From contig NC_092120.1 of the NCBI RefSeq assembly GCF_045679555.1, positions 11,151,305 to 11,215,304 on the forward strand: a DNA stretch of 64,000 nt. The letters are read 5' to 3'. This stretch comes from Salvelinus alpinus. Taxonomy: Eukaryota > Chordata > Actinopteri > Salmoniformes > Salmonidae. This document shows positions 25,513-38,100 of the stretch, piece by piece. A program made the translations under genes and the position numbers. Position 1 is the stretch's first letter; the number at the start of each line of letters is the position of its first letter. The notes below the pieces were generated by a model. That model was not told the DNA's origin, did not search any database, and saw nothing but the letters and a program-made list of their open reading frames with translations.

Positions 25513-28500
25513 TGTTTTTCCTCTAACTGTCTCGTATGTTCCTCCTCAGCGGACCCTCCCCCCTACATAGATGGGATCAGGATCAACAGCCCCCACTACC
25601 TGACCAAGATGAGACTAACCAGCGCTGGAACACACACCTTCACACTGGTGGTGTCACAGTACGAGAAGCAGAACACCATCAACTACACCTTGAGGGTGAG
25701 ACACACACACACACAGTGTCAGATCTGTCGCTGGCAGGCAAACACTGCGATCCTGTTGTACTGCGGTGCAGAAGTGCGCATATAGCATGCTTCAAGCATC
25801 TCACAATAGAGCGTGAGAAAAGAGAGTGGGATGGTGGGGGTGAAGAGGGAGTGGGGGAAGATGAGATGAAGAGCGAGAAAAGAGGAAAGTGTCTTGTTTC
25901 ACTTAATGAATGTCAAGTGTACATACATATACCGTACACACAAGGAATATAAAACTAGATCTGAGTTGTATAATTCTACATTCTGAAACATGTATCCTTT
26001 GTCCTATAGTCTGTGAGTGTGTGTGTTCATATCCATGCAGATTGAGTCTTAAATGAACAGTGTGCTAATTATTTCATTAGAAACAGTTCTGTGTCAGAAC
26101 CCACTTGCAGAACTGTGAAATCAGTTAAAAGAGAGCTTGTGAGTTTGTCTGCAATGCATTTCTGTGTGTGACAGAGAGATGGAGAGAGACTTTCTGTTGG
26201 TTTGTATGAGTAAAAGGTTTTATGTTTTGTGTGAGTATGTGAGTATGTGACCCAAACCTTTTTTTGCTCATTTATATTTCATAAACTCCCCCTGCCAACT
26301 GATCTGAAGTCTTTGAGGAGCTGTTATCTGATGTCTCACAAAAACAACATGTTTGGCCTCCGTAGAAGAGAAGAAACCCTGAAAGTAGTTGCATGTGTGT
26401 CTTTCTGAGAATGATAGAGAAAAGCCAATCACCAGAGGAATATCTCTAGCCTTGACTGACAAGCAGCAAACTGGCTGTGAAATAAATTCCTGCACTCTCA
26501 CTTCCTTAAAAATAATCTGGAGAATTAGTGAATTGACGTTCAGTCTCATAGTCAGAAGAGTTCTCGTGAGGTACGGAACGAACATGATTTCTTCTATCTG
26601 TATAAGAGCTGGCCAGTATTCTTCCTTGAGTTTCTTCATGATGTTTCTATGTTGTGCTGATCACATCCCTGCTCATTCAGTTCCAACAGAGTAATAGACG
26701 TTTCCCTCCAACAGGTGTACTCTGGATGCAAGTTCTCCTTCTCCAAGATCCCAACGCCCTTCACTCATACCAAACGGGTAATATTTACTTCCACTTGTCT
26801 CTTTGTTGTTCACATTCTCTATTGACATGATAACAAAATCACCATCTCACATTGCTGAAGCCCCCTCTCTCTCCCTGTGCAGATCAATGGCCAGTGGAAG
26901 GGGCCGAGTGCGGGGGGCTGTGGGAACTACAAGGACTCGTACAAGCACAACCCAATCTACCAGTTTAACCTGGAGCGCCCAGGGCCCATGCTCATAGAGC
27001 TACGAGGCTCCAGGTAAGACTCACTGCGGCCTGCAGGAGCCCTCCACACCACTGGGGGCACTACACCCAGTGGGGACACTTTATGGCTCAATCACAATTG
27101 ATGGATATAAAATGAATGTCCTCTTGTAACACAGCATTTTTAATACTCGAGTGTTCATCCTGTCCGTCAAACCTCCTCTAATCCGAGGTGACTGCAGAAG
27201 GACTACTCTCCACAGCTTTACACTCTGCCCTGACCCACCTGGACAAAACCAACACCTATGTGAGAATGCTGTTTATAGACTTTAGCTCAGCATTCAATAC
27301 GGTAATTCCCTCTAGGCTGGTCACCAAACTCCATGACCTAGGGATCAGCCCCTCTCTCTGTAACTGGACCCCGGTCTGTCAGGTTAGACAACTTCACCTC
27401 CTCAACCCTGAACCTGAACACCGGTGTGCCACAGGGCTGTGTGCTGAGCCCCCTCTTCACCTGTGTTCCTGTACACGGTTCCAACACCATCAAGTTCGCA
27501 GACGACACTACAGTGGTAGGCCTGATCAGTGAAAATGACGATTCAGCCTACAGGGAGGAGGTCAAGCACCTGTCTGCATGGTGTGCTGACAACAACCTGG
27601 CCCTCAATGCAAAGAAAACCAAGTAGCTCATTGTGGATTACAGGAAGTCTAAAAGCTGCAGCCACGCCCCAGTTCTCATTGATGGCACTGAGGTGGAGCG
27701 TGTGCCCAGCTTCAAATTCCTGGATGTCTACATCTTCGAGGACCTCTACTGGACCCTCAAGACCTCAACCCTGGTCAAAAAGGCGCAGCAGTGCCTATAC
27801 TATTTGAGGAGGCTGAAGAAGGTACGCCTGTCTCCCAAGATGCTGGGGAGAGCATTCTGAGAGCACACGGTCGAGAGCATTCTGACTAACTGCGCCACAG
27901 TGTGGTTTTGCGGATGCTCCTTGAAAACCGCCCAGCACATCACTGGTGTCCAGCTCCCTGCCATCGTAGACCTCCAGCGCAAGCGGCATCTGCATAGGGC
28001 GTGCAGCATCATCAGGTCCCTGCACATCCATGCCACAAACTGTGTGCCCTTCTACCATCAGGCAGGTGGTACAGGTCTCTACGTTCCTGCACTAGCAGGC
28101 TCAAGAACAGTTTCTTTCTTTCTTTCCAGCTACTGTAACCCTGCTGAACTCTGTAACAGCCATATCCACCCGCCCACATCTTAGTAGTGCCTATCAGGGA
28201 CCTTGTTGCATTACTCTCTTTGCACTCTTCACGGTACTACTGGACTCTGACATTGCTATGCAAAGTCTGATTAAGGACATTATTCAGTTGTACATGTCTA
28301 CCTCGGTAACCTCATTGCTGCTATCCCTGCATTTCAGTTGCATGCCTCCTTGCACTTTCAATTTGCCTTCATTGCACATTTATACATCCCACTTAATAAC
28401 ATACATTGTACTTAATTGTTTTACTTGTACATTTTTTGCACTCTTTTATTTGCACAGTTATACTGTACTTGTTCAATGACAAAGTTGAATCTAATCTAAA

Positions 28501-31163
28501 TGACTACAATGCTAAATAATATGCACGGTCTGCATTGTGTCTGACAGTCTGACTCCAATGAGACTTTGTCATGACACATCCAGACAATTTGAGCTGTCAC
28601 AGAATACGATTGCCAGGTGTAAATGTGACCAGACAGACTAACAGTCAGTTTCCAGTGTTACTCGACTCCCTTACGTCATCCTGTAGGGGGTCTTCTTTAA
28701 TAGTTAATCTGGTGCTCCTAATTAAAAGGAGATGACTCTGTCTGCGGGCAGTAGAGCGAAGGTTCTGGTTGCTTGTGGTGTTGTTATTGTTGTTATCATG
28801 TCTCGGTCTCTCCCTCTAGGCAGTACAGTGTGGGCTTTGAGATGGTGACTGTGTCCACTGTAGTAGAGCCAGGACCTGCAGGCCACCCGAAGAAGAACAG
28901 TGGAGACTACAGGTACTCACCCAGGATACACAGGAGATAGTGTGTTTGTCTATCAGCTCATAGAGGTGTTCAGGGACAGTACATAGTGTTGAGTTCCAGA
29001 TGAGTTCAGTATCAATCCTAATATTAACCCTTTACACTCGTGGGAATTGGCCTATATAGATAGGGCTAAATGGAAATATTTATCAAAGAAGAGATATGGA
29101 AAGCATATGCATAGCAATGGTAGCAATTAAAAGGGAACAGTTTGGAGATTATGGTAAATGTATTAGACTAAAGTTGAGGATACAACAGGTCACCTGACAC
29201 GACTGAATCCAAACATTCTGCTGTTGATTTGATGTGTATTTTACAGCATTTTACGAAATCTGAAAATACTCATTCAGTAACATGATAAGAATATTCATGG
29301 TTTGGGGTAGGTCCAACATAAGACCAAAAAATTACAAGAGTTTGAGTGAGAGGTCAAGCTGGTGTTTAAGTGGCCACACACCTCTCCTAAGTATGCACAG
29401 TTCCTAAGTAACTTCAATACACTTTTATGACTAAAATACGAGTCTTCAACTACAAGGTGCTTTTTGAGCTCTCCTAGCTGTGCCGACCATATGCACTGGT
29501 AGTTGTTGTTTGCAACACAGCCCTGCATCCCCGCCATCACACAATTACTGTTGTTCTAAAAATAAATACTGTCCAAAAACGCTCCATTATAAATCCCAGT
29601 CTGGGTCAGATTGGCGTCATTAAATTCAAAAATATGATTTTACAGTAGGCTTTCACAAGCCAATTCAGAGAAGCAGATGGTAATTTTGGTGAGCATAGAA
29701 TGGAGTCAAGAGTTCATTCAAATGTGTAGTCCGCAGCCCCAAAAACAAACACAGGCTCATTGTGTTCAGGACATCCCAGGTCATAACGCCATGTCATCTT
29801 GTAACTGTACATCAAACATAGTGATCATAAACGTTGACACTGTATATTACATGAGTTTCATATGGTAATGTGAAGTGCACATTTGGGCTCACGCGTGTTT
29901 GGCTCACTTGTATGACGTCAGTGGTATTTATTATAATCCTCAACGTTTCATCTTTCAAAATACATCAAGTCCTCTTAATTTACAGCATTTCCCTCACTCG
30001 GACGACAAAATATTTTGCCCAATTAGCGGAACGAATGGGGGCAACTTCTTGTCGCGCACGGTGCTCAAGTTCCAGACGGCTCAGTCAAAACCCATACAGA
30101 CTCTGACCTCTGACCTCATGTATAGCATGTTACTGTACAGCTACTGTGTTCCAAATTGGCCATTTTCAACCCGGGTATGAGTGTAATTTTCCTACTGTGA
30201 AACTCTGGGCTTGTTTAACTCCAATGTTGGTAAACATAAATGTAAACAAACACTATATAGCCTCTACATGGTTGAAACGATCATTTTGATATCATCTATG
30301 GTCAGTCCTTGCAGTCGCGGCTCAACTGACTAGGTATCCCTTTTCCGTCTATGAATTTGAAAGTGGTTACATTTCTCCAGGCCCATCCCTCAGCTTTTTA
30401 CTAAAACAGAGGCGGGGTGACCGCTTTAATGCATCCATCATAAAATGCTATGCACAGGTTAAAGTTCAGTGTTGGAACATATATTGGGGACACATGATTT
30501 TCCAAAGCCGATGACATGCTGCCTAAATGTGGTGGCTACAGTCACAACACCGAGGGAACAGACGTCTGGGATGTCTATGCTAATTAAGTTAGCCTGGTTC
30601 AAAGGTTGAAAGTGTACTGAAATTAGTCTCGCTGCACAGTTAGATCTTTTGGCAAAGACTGTGTGTGTCAGAAATTATTTTGAAATAATTGGAAGTAAAG
30701 ATATTCATAACATTTTCCTCACATTTAGACCATGATTGTTGATTATGCAATATTATCCTGTGGATGAGGTTAAAGCAGGTTAAATTCGTATTCAATAGCA
30801 GATCATCTCTATAAATCATTCATATAATCAGCTCTTGAACACATTGTATGTATTTATTTGTGGGTAATGAAATATGAAACAGAAAATGTCCAGGAATGGT
30901 GGTGGACTGCATTGTAACAACAGGTTATAAAGGAATGGAGATTAGAAAGGGTGCTATTTGAGACTATTGAGACAAAGCCATAGTGACGCTCGCTCTCTTG
31001 CTCTATCTCTCTCTATAGGTGTGGTTTCTGCTACATGGAGGCGGACCATGTCCCTGCTGGTATCTACAACGTCATCCCCACCACCTTCCTGCCCAAACAG
31101 GAAGGACCCTTCTTCCTGGACTTCAGCAGTGCCACGTCCCTAAAGGTCTCCCAGCTCCAGTAA
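13794..31163 (+). CDS. capn7: Calpain-7 (PalBH-type cysteine protease), complete, 19 coding exons
   Basis: Exons: 13794-13895, 14234-14342, 16848-17005, 17375-17442, 19376-19603, 19882-19968, 20169-20295, 20615-20794, 20971-21117, 21414-21520, 21880-22000, 23502-23746, 25154-25289, 25398-25473, 25550-25695, 26715-26777, 26883-27013, 28820-28912, 31019-31163. All have GT/AG borders and phases join without a stop, giving 2469 nt and 822 residues (human is about 813). The N-terminus [18 protein letters not shown] opens two MIT domains (about residues 1-160), which in human CAPN7 bind ESCRT-III/IST1. The catalytic triad is Cys299 ([13 protein letters not shown]), His467 ([10 protein letters not shown]) and Asn487 (LKNPWSHL), with the same spacing as the human triad. 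Two C2-like domains follow ([28 protein letters not shown] onward). The C-terminus is [16 protein letters not shown]. Intron 14 is only 76 bp and largely GT repeats. The gene looks intact. Confidence 0.96.
14472..15905 (+). mobile_element. Tc1-like transposon, degenerate, in capn7 intron 2
   Basis: Inverted ends CAGTGCATTCGGAAAGTATT and its complement (ending GAATGCACTGTA) bound about 1.43 kb, with TA at both borders. The interior resembles a Tc1/mariner DD34E transposase: near 15069-15443 it reads [20 protein letters not shown] and [13 protein letters not shown], then frames break. Stops and indels make it non-autonomous. It is probably a salmonid Tc1 subfamily. Confidence 0.93.
16070..16330. 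repeat. Interspersed repeat resembling a salmonid LINE 3' tail
   Basis: The run from TTTATTTTTATAGGGACAGT through CAGCCGGCAAATTTTCAACC and the CAATACAGACAAACAA-type A-rich segment resembles a sequence I recall as common in salmonid introns. No coding part is present. The family name is not certain. Confidence 0.55.
16605..16805 (+). repeat. tRNA-derived SINE
   Basis: The head carries a Pol III B-box-like segment (GGTTGCTGATTTGAATACC, 16644-16662, close to the tRNA GGTTCGAATCC). It is followed by a body (GCCCTTGAGCAATGCACTTA) typical of fish SINEs and an AT-rich tail (ATATATATTTTTAAT). It lies in capn7 intron 2. The subfamily (AvaIII/V-SINE-like) is a guess. Confidence 0.7.
18286..19229 (+). 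mobile_element. Solo LTR nested in the Tc1 element
   Basis: The 944-bp segment begins TGTTACGTACGCC and ends GGGAACGTAACA, giving an 8-bp terminal inverted repeat TGTTACGT. It is flanked by the exact 5-bp direct repeat GTATT (18281-18285 and 19230-19234). AATAAA motifs occur near 18680. No retroelement genes accompany it. The orientation is inferred from the polyadenylation-like motifs. It contains a 40-bp tandem array. Confidence 0.85.
18801..19040 (+). repeat. 40-bp minisatellite, six copies, inside the solo LTR
   Basis: Six consecutive 40-bp units start AGCAACAACCAACACAGGAC and end in a CTCTCTC-like pyrimidine run. They are nearly identical; unit 5 has one change and unit 6 ends in CTT. 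Such near-identity suggests recent amplification. Confidence 0.97.
22008..22790 (+). repeat. ~35-bp minisatellite in capn7 intron 11
   Basis: About 22 units of AGCTTGTTAGCATAACCACT followed by CATGGTTGTTACAGT. Variants carry GGTTAGC, TTTCAG or CATAG. One subset (about 22160-22390) has a 36-bp period and so creates short repetitive reading frames that are not genes. Confidence 0.97.
22845..23455 (-). mobile_element. 5'-truncated LINE, RT C-terminal fragment, capn7 intron 11
   Basis: The minus strand encodes [53 protein letters not shown] and [20 protein letters not shown], the C-terminal part of a fish non-LTR reverse-transcriptase protein. The 3' end (about 22845-22905; on the plus strand GGCTCCCCATTAGCTGTTGC) is a widespread salmonid LINE tail. 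A frameshift or deletion lies between [11 protein letters not shown] and the preceding block. The upstream RT domains are absent. Confidence 0.85.
23811..25090 (-). mobile_element. Tc1-like transposon, reverse orientation, capn7 intron 12
   Basis: The ends are TACGGTGCATTAGGAAATTA (left) and TTTCCGAATGCACTGTA (right). The minus strand reads the transposase C-terminus with [20 protein letters not shown], which contains the final Glu of the DD34E triad, and [14 protein letters not shown] before a stop (24006-24206). Other segments are frameshifted. It is dead but has the best-preserved transposase C-terminus of the four copies. Confidence 0.92.
27185..28495 (+). mobile_element. LINE reverse-transcriptase fragment, capn7 intron 17
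   Basis: The plus strand reads [20 protein letters not shown], then [11 protein letters not shown], then [19 protein letters not shown] (RT catalytic ADD near 27497-27505), then [14 protein letters not shown] and [17 protein letters not shown]. This is the order of RT motifs in fish CR1/Rex1-type LINEs. Frameshifts occur near 27380-27430 and an in-frame TAG interrupts after LNAKKTK (27624-27626). It has a non-coding 3' tail to about 28495. Confidence 0.87.
29030..30480. repeat. Possible unclassified interspersed repeat, capn7 intron 18
   Basis: Parts, notably about 30290-30420 (CTATGAATTTGAAAGTGGTT and CATCCCTCAGCTTTTTACTA), resemble a sequence I recall as recurring in salmonid introns. I could not define ends, coding potential or class. 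Confidence 0.35.
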
Positions 31164-33246
31164 GGAGAGGGGGGGAAGGATTCAGGTGTGACACCAGGAA
31201 TAACTTGCACACAGCATGGACACTCACTGTTCCCTAAACTCTAGGTGGAACTTGTTATGACTGCAGGAGGACCCAAAAGAGACTGATTTATTTTATTAAT
31301 ATCAAGGGTATTTGGAAAGGGACAAGTTTTTGGTATGGAACCTAGCCCTCTATGTGCTGAGGGGTGTGCAAGAACATGTACCAAAAAATGTAAACTGACT
31401 GAGTAATAACTATCAGAGCTAATGTTGGAGGTGCTTTCTTCCTCCTTTGCCATAATGACAGATACAGTAAATGATGTCACAACAACTATGGCCCTTCTGA
31501 TTTTCAATGTTCAATTACTTGGCGCTTGTTGACCACCAGTCTAGCTACTCAAGAGGCAGTGCTGGTATTTACCAAGAACGAAGGGTGATGTTCTCAACTG
31601 CAACCGCTACTGTCTTTTTCTCAGGAGACCGCACCACGACAGGGATTTCTCTGTTGTACAGGACTAATCTCTGGCATCTATAAGGATGCGTGACACAGGC
31701 ATGCAGGACGTGTGTGTGGTTGCAAAATTCTAGGAACTTTCAATACATTCCCTGGTTTTCCAGATTCCTTGAATCTTCCAACTGGGATTTAGGGAAGACC
31801 AAGGAATTTATAAGTTCCTGGAATTTTGCGTGTGTGTACTCACATGGAATACGACATTTGAAACGTATTGCCAATCTTCAGTCTCTTGTTTACGCTTCAG
31901 CAAGGACTTGAACACTTCACAGCGGTTTCTTCTTCTCTGTTAACATTTTGTCATACGGGCAAGACTGCTAGTGGCTTTGTCCTTTTCTGGACAATTACTG
32001 TAAAGTGTCAATGCTATCCAGTCTCGTGGACAAGACCCACTCCTCAAACATACTTTATTTTTTATAAAGGAAAGCATGGACTTACTAGAAGAGTCACCTG
32101 TACCATGTAGACTTATTTTGCATTAGCAAAATGGCTGCTCTTTGTCGTTTCATTCTTCTTTACATAGAATTACATTTCTGTTTTCTTCCCCCTCCAGTGA
32201 CTGTTAAACGGCAACTATTGCTGCTGTTGCCACTTATGTCAAATGCAAAAGTCTTGTATGATTTTGCTTAACTTGCACTAAATGTGGAATGATGTATTCA
32301 AACATGGCATTGAAGGAAATCAGAAAATGTGTTGTGTGTGTTGGTGAAGATCTGGCCTCTCTCCTGTCTGAGAGCATTTGAAAACAGAGTGTGTTGCGTG
32401 GGCAGCAGCTGGTCACAACCTCTAATGAGAATCACAGGACAGAGAGACCAACTACCAGACCTGAGGGATCTGGAGAGGTAGAGGAGAAACAGAGACAGTG
32501 CAGTAAAGAGGGAGAGAACAAAACAATTGTTTAGGTAAAAGGCAGGAATTTAACCCCAGAGCCAGATTTGGCAACTGACAAATACTGCTAAGTCAAGTGT
32601 CTGACAAACAAAAGGAAAGCAAATATGAAGATAAATCTGAAAACCAGTTTAACTTTTGTTAGTGTGAACAGGATCCTATAATCTAGTTCTGTGCTGCCTT
32701 GCCACCAAAGATCTTCACTTGGCTTAGCCGTGGCTAATGTCAAACCTGCTAACATTCTGAATCCTGTAGCCCTACAGTCAGCAGCACACGGCTTCCCAAT
32801 GGGGAATCCCAGCACGAGTCTGGTACTTTTCTACTGTGGTTAATCATGTTAAGGTTTGCCAATGAGGAGCCAGGGTGATGTAAACAACCTGCAAGAAAGC
32901 AATGATCTGATAGTTTTTTGTTGTTGTTGCAATAGGCTATCTGCAGCGATTCAATAACTCTTTTGACAATGTCAGCAAGACCAAGAAAATATCAGTATAG
33001 CTCATTTGGAGTCAGAATGGCTACAGGCTAGTCATTTACTGTATAGGGTTCTGACAGACATGTTTTTATAGAATAACTTTTAAATCTACCTGGAATTTGG
33101 GTCAATGGGTCATTTAACCAAATAAGACCTTGAGTTTGGTTGACCGAAGAATTGCAGGCTAGTGAGGAAAAAAGACAAAAGATTAGTTGATCTACATTTG
33201 TATAGAACTTCAGAAATGAACAAAGGCTTACTGCAGTGAACATCAG
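31164..33246. other. capn7 3' UTR and convergent intergenic region
   Basis: This is the sequence between the capn7 stop codon and the likely sh3bp5 polyadenylation site. I saw no canonical AATAAA on the plus strand here, so capn7 may use a variant signal. No coding exon was recognised. Confidence 0.45.
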
Positions 33247-33252
33247 TTTATT
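33247..33252 (-). terminator. Candidate sh3bp5 polyadenylation signal
   Basis: AATAAA on the minus strand (TTTATT on plus) lies about 1.85 kb after the sh3bp5 stop, making 33.25-35.10 kb the probable 3' UTR. Nothing else in that UTR stretch was recognised. Confidence 0.5.
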
Positions 33253-35102
33253 TTCAGAAAACAGGCACATAAACTGTGGAGACACAATGGAAAGTTACTC
33301 TAACAACACCCACTGGAAGAAAACGGCTATGACAGGGACTGTTCATGGTTATATCCTTATATTCCACAGCGAAGGGTGACAGAGATAAACATCGAAATCA
33401 CATTACATTTGTACATGTACAGTACATACATAGACTGTAGCGATCACAATAACAAATAGACTGCATACGCTTGTGCAATAGCTTGCTTTTCTCATAACTC
33501 AGTGGCCATGGAGCATAAGGAGACCAGGAGAGGAAGACAATTTAACACTATTTGAGACAGACGACTAGACCTCACAAACATCTGACAGTCTACTGTGTGC
33601 CACTTTAGCCAATATGGATCTACAACTTACAGTAGCTGATACTGTCACCAGAAATCACAACACTCACTATTAATTATTCTGTCAGTTTCCACAAAAGGCC
33701 TCATCGTTCTTCACCATCATCAGTTTCACTTTATCCTCAAGATTGGTCCAAGACAAAACCATCCTCAGGTTCTGAGAATTACCAGGCTGGCCATTTGCAT
33801 TTCGTTACAGAGAACTCTATATGAAAGTGTCCATGGGCAGATATGGTTATCAAAAGTTCTGTCCTTGCGCTATTGCTCAGTTCTTAGTGTTACCGTCTGT
33901 GGGTGGATGTTGTCCCTCAGTACAGGGCCATTGGGGATGCCATGACAGGGAGATGGATGGAAGGAGGGCTAGGGGGGGTGACAGTGTCTGGAGGCCCATT
34001 TCCCTGGCACCGAAGAACCACAGGATGGAGGGAACCAGGAGGAAGCGAAGAGGGGAGGGTATATCTACTGTAGCCTCACCCCACACAATTATTCTACTCT
34101 CGTTCAATCAGATTCCAAGTCCAGCTTTATGTGTACTGTAGGCGAGATGGATTGTTAGCTCACTGGGAAATTAGTTGTGCAATAGAATACAGTTCTTTTA
34201 AGTCCAATTCTGAAGACCTCTATTGGACAAATGCACAGGCTGTCCAAAGAGATGCCAGCCAGGGGGTGTTTGGTCTCCATGGTAACATGAAGCAGTTGCC
34301 ATAGGCTCTATATGCCGTACACAGGATTACATAATGGTGAGAGTATTCACATGTCAAGTATCTGTGAGAGGATATAGCAGAGTAATATTACAAGTTATGA
34401 GGGTTATTCACAAAACTTCAACTCCGTAAAATGTACTTGTAATCCTGACTTTAAATCTTGGCCTCATGCGTGCTCTTCGTTTACAAAAGCATAACATATA
34501 TTGCTATCAATGTTTTGTATTTTACTAATTTCTGTATTGGTAAAACAGGTGGCACATTCACTGAGACATCAAGTTTTATAAATAACCCCCATTTTTAATA
34601 GTCGAAGCTAGGAGTGCATTCTTTCATTTACCAACAGAATCACATCTTGTCTGGAAGTGCAGCTCCCTCTCAGGGAGAATATCACAGTAAAAAAAACACT
34701 TTGTCCCATTTCCCCTCATATACCATGGGCCCCCACCCGTAGGACGTTAGCCAGCACTGTCCTTAATGTGTGTGGAGTACAGTAGGGAATTATGGGAAGC
34801 CAATCTGACTGAGGAAGCTATGGGTGGGAGGTCAAAGGGGGAAAGGTCCTTTCTATAGGAAGTGGTGGTTTCATGACATCACCAACCCTGGGTTGGGTCT
34901 TAAGTCTCTTCATCATCATGATCCATAGGAACTGTATATACACTGACATTTAGTTCATAGTATCTCATACTGAGACACTTTCTGTTTACTTAGCCAGTAT
35001 TAGTTCACGGGGTAGAATGGAATGTGTGTGTGGTTACTGGCAATACAGCATGTTGGCACACAAAGCCGGTGATGGGGTTAGCTTGTGGATTAGCTTTCCT
35101 CA

Positions 35103-38100
35103 TCACACCCCGTTGATCAGAACCACAGTTTGGGTGGGGGTCTGGGAACGGCTTTGACGTTCGCGCTTGGCGTTCTTGGTGCTGTCGTTGCGTGAGCGTC
35201 GAAGAGACAGGAAGCTGAGGCGGCCCTCCAGGCCCGTGGTCTTCTTGGTGTTGGTGTTTGGGACGGTGGTGATGTTGTTGTTTACAGTATTGTCCAGCTT
35301 ACCTTCCGCTCCCTCTGCTCGGTCACCTGAAACACACAGAGAGGTATGTTGTGTGAGCCTGGTGATCGAGATAGATAAAGTACATTGGAAGCCCCGCCCC
35401 AAAAAACTCACGTAAACAGTAATGAATATCCTTCGTGTGTAGGAAGCCCTGCACACACCCGTAGACTGTCATACCCAAGTCTTTTTCTAAAAGTTCCCAC
35501 TGTTACCCTTTCTCACTGGTCCAAAACTTTCTGCAGGCTCTTAGGGACCCAGTGGAGATTAGGATGTATCCCCCAGCAGTACTGCTTGCCTGTGCCTCTT
35601 CACCTGCTCTGGCCTAAGCACTAGGCTAGCTGTCACTATGACTAATAGGTCTCTCCTCTGGCTCAGGTGCAAGTCAGACAGGAAGCAGAAGACGATATGT
35701 CTTACTGAAAATAAACACACACACCATCAATCTCTCTCCTTTTTCACTTGTCTGCATATTTACACACTACCTCATACAGTATGCAAACACACGCTCTAAA
35801 CCCAGCTCTCCTTTTTTACTTTTTTGGCCGCACACACACACCTCTCTCCAGGTCACACTCCGGTGATGACGCCCCGCTACACTCGCTGCGTGGTCCCAGG
35901 ACAGGAGAGATGAGGCCAAAGTCAGACAGCGAGACTGGGCTGGGAAGGTCCAGACTGCAGGGGCGTGAGGAGGGAGCAGGGGAAGAGGAGGAGGAGGGGC
36001 AGGGCGAGGAAGAGCTGACAAAGGGACAGGGCGAAGGGAGGTCCTGGAGGCTGTTGGGGGAGTGGGAGGAGGAGCCCAGGCTGCAGGTGGAGCGGGTCTC
36101 TGAGTCCTCCTCTGACATGGCACTGCTGCTGCAGGTCTCATCCTCAAACGACTCAGACGTCACTGCAGAGACAGACAGAGGGAAAGAATGGTTGAGATGT
36201 AACAAGCCTTTACTGTACAACTGAGTGTACATGCAGAGCATCAATGTGGCATCCACAAAATCCCAAAAATCCAAAGAGAAAACAGGAAGCTGGAGATTGA
36301 GTGTGAAGGGGTTTAGGTGAAAAGGGAGGGAGAGGGAGGGTAAGGGTAAGGAGGGGAGAGAGGGAGTAGGAAGAAAAAGCAAATGAGGGAGACAGACGGT
36401 GGGTAGACGAGGGAGACAGACGGTGGGTAGACGAGGGAGACAGACGGTGGGTAGACGAGGGAGACAGACGGTGGGTAGACGAGGGAGACAGACGGTGGGT
36501 AGACGAGGGAGACAGACGGTGGGTAGAAGAGGGAGACAGACGGTGGGTAGAAGAGGGAGACAGACGGTGGGTAGACGAGGGAGACAGACGGTGGGTAGAC
36601 GAGGGAGACAGACGGTGGGTAGACGAGGGAGACAGACGGTGGGTAGACGAGGGAGACAGACGGTGGGTAGAAGAGGGAGACAGACGGTGGGTAGAAGAGG
36701 GAGACAGACGGTGGGTAGACGAGGGAGACAGACGGTGGGTAGACGAGGGAGACAGGCGGTGGGTAGACGAGGGAGACAGGCGGTGGGTAGAAGAGGGAGA
36801 CAGGCGGTGGGTAGAAGAGGGAGACAGGCGGTGGGTAGAAGAGGGAGACAGGCGGTGGGTAGACGAGGGAGACAGACGGTGGGTAGACGAGGGAGACAGA
36901 CGGTGGGTAGAAGAGGGAGACAGACGGTGGGTAGACGAGGGAGACAGACGGTGGGTAGACGAGGGAGACAGACGGTGGGTAGACGAGGGAGACAGACGGT
37001 GGGTAGACGAGGGAGACAGACGGTGGGTAGACGAGGGAGACAGACGGTGGGTAGACGAGGGAGACAGACGGTGGGTAGAAGAGGGAGACAGATGGTGGGT
37101 AGACGAGGGAGACAGACGGTGGGTAGACGAGGGAGACAGACGGTGGGTAGAAGAGGGAGACAGACGGTGGGTAGAAGGGGGAGAGCGACTCCTTGGAATA
37201 CTGCAGACACATACTTTACACTGAAAGAGGGAGTGTAGAGACATACAGCACTTCAAGACTAATATGAGATCCATTTCCCATGTAGGGGTCAAAAGTCACA
37301 AATTCCAACATGGATTGCGACTGTATGAATGAAGGAATGTTTTTATGACTTTGAACTATGGGCAATCGCTGATTCTTTTGTTTACTGCCATCGGAGAGTT
37401 TGAAACAGACACAGCATATTACTGTTTATGTGGGTTAACGCGCAACAGCAATAACCTTAGCCAATGGTGGCTAAGTGGGTCAGTCAGCAGTAGGGCTCTG
37501 AGGTTGCCATGGAAACATCATCCTGCAGCCCATAATGCAGGACAATAGGAAGTGGATCAGTGAGTGACACACACTGCTGTGAACATCCACTGTCTTCGTC
37601 TGACTACAGTTCAGCCTCAATCTCATCAGTGTGTATCTTCAGCACTTAACTGATTCGGGATCAGCTGTCATTACTCAAGTCCTAACCTTAACCATAGGAG
37701 CTTAAACAGTAACGCTGTCTCTAGGCTAGTTGTCATATCATGGGATCTTCTGCAAAGTCAATACAGGCATTTTAAATTGAACAGGCATTTCCTTTGAAAG
37801 AAAATTGAATTAACAGACTTCAAAAGAGCACATTTAGCATGTATTGTAATATTATTTAGACACCAACGCAGGGCAGTGCTTCACTTTCAATAAAGTCAAC
37901 TCCAAACATTCTGTGTGCCTTTAATGTTCCAATTCTAGGAAAACATTCCAAGAAAACAGGCAACCCTCTCAGGAGCCGGACACAATCATGATGTTTTCGA
38001 AGAAAAGACCTCCCTGCACAATGTCAATAATGACGTTTTCTAGGAATTCCTACGAAGGTTTTGAAGAACAAGTCAGAAGGAGAGTCAACAGGGTGTTTAT

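Noticed and set aside
26268..26694. Overlapping 101-123-codon open frames in capn7 intron 15
   Set aside because: No domain, overlapping on opposite strands, inside an intron with no splice support.
35816..37292. Open frames of 279-464 codons (VCLPRLPT, HRLSPSST, GRRGRQTV repeats)
   Set aside because: They arise from the 24-bp minisatellite. Only the exon 8 portion (35842-36162) of the 464-codon frame is a real gene segment.
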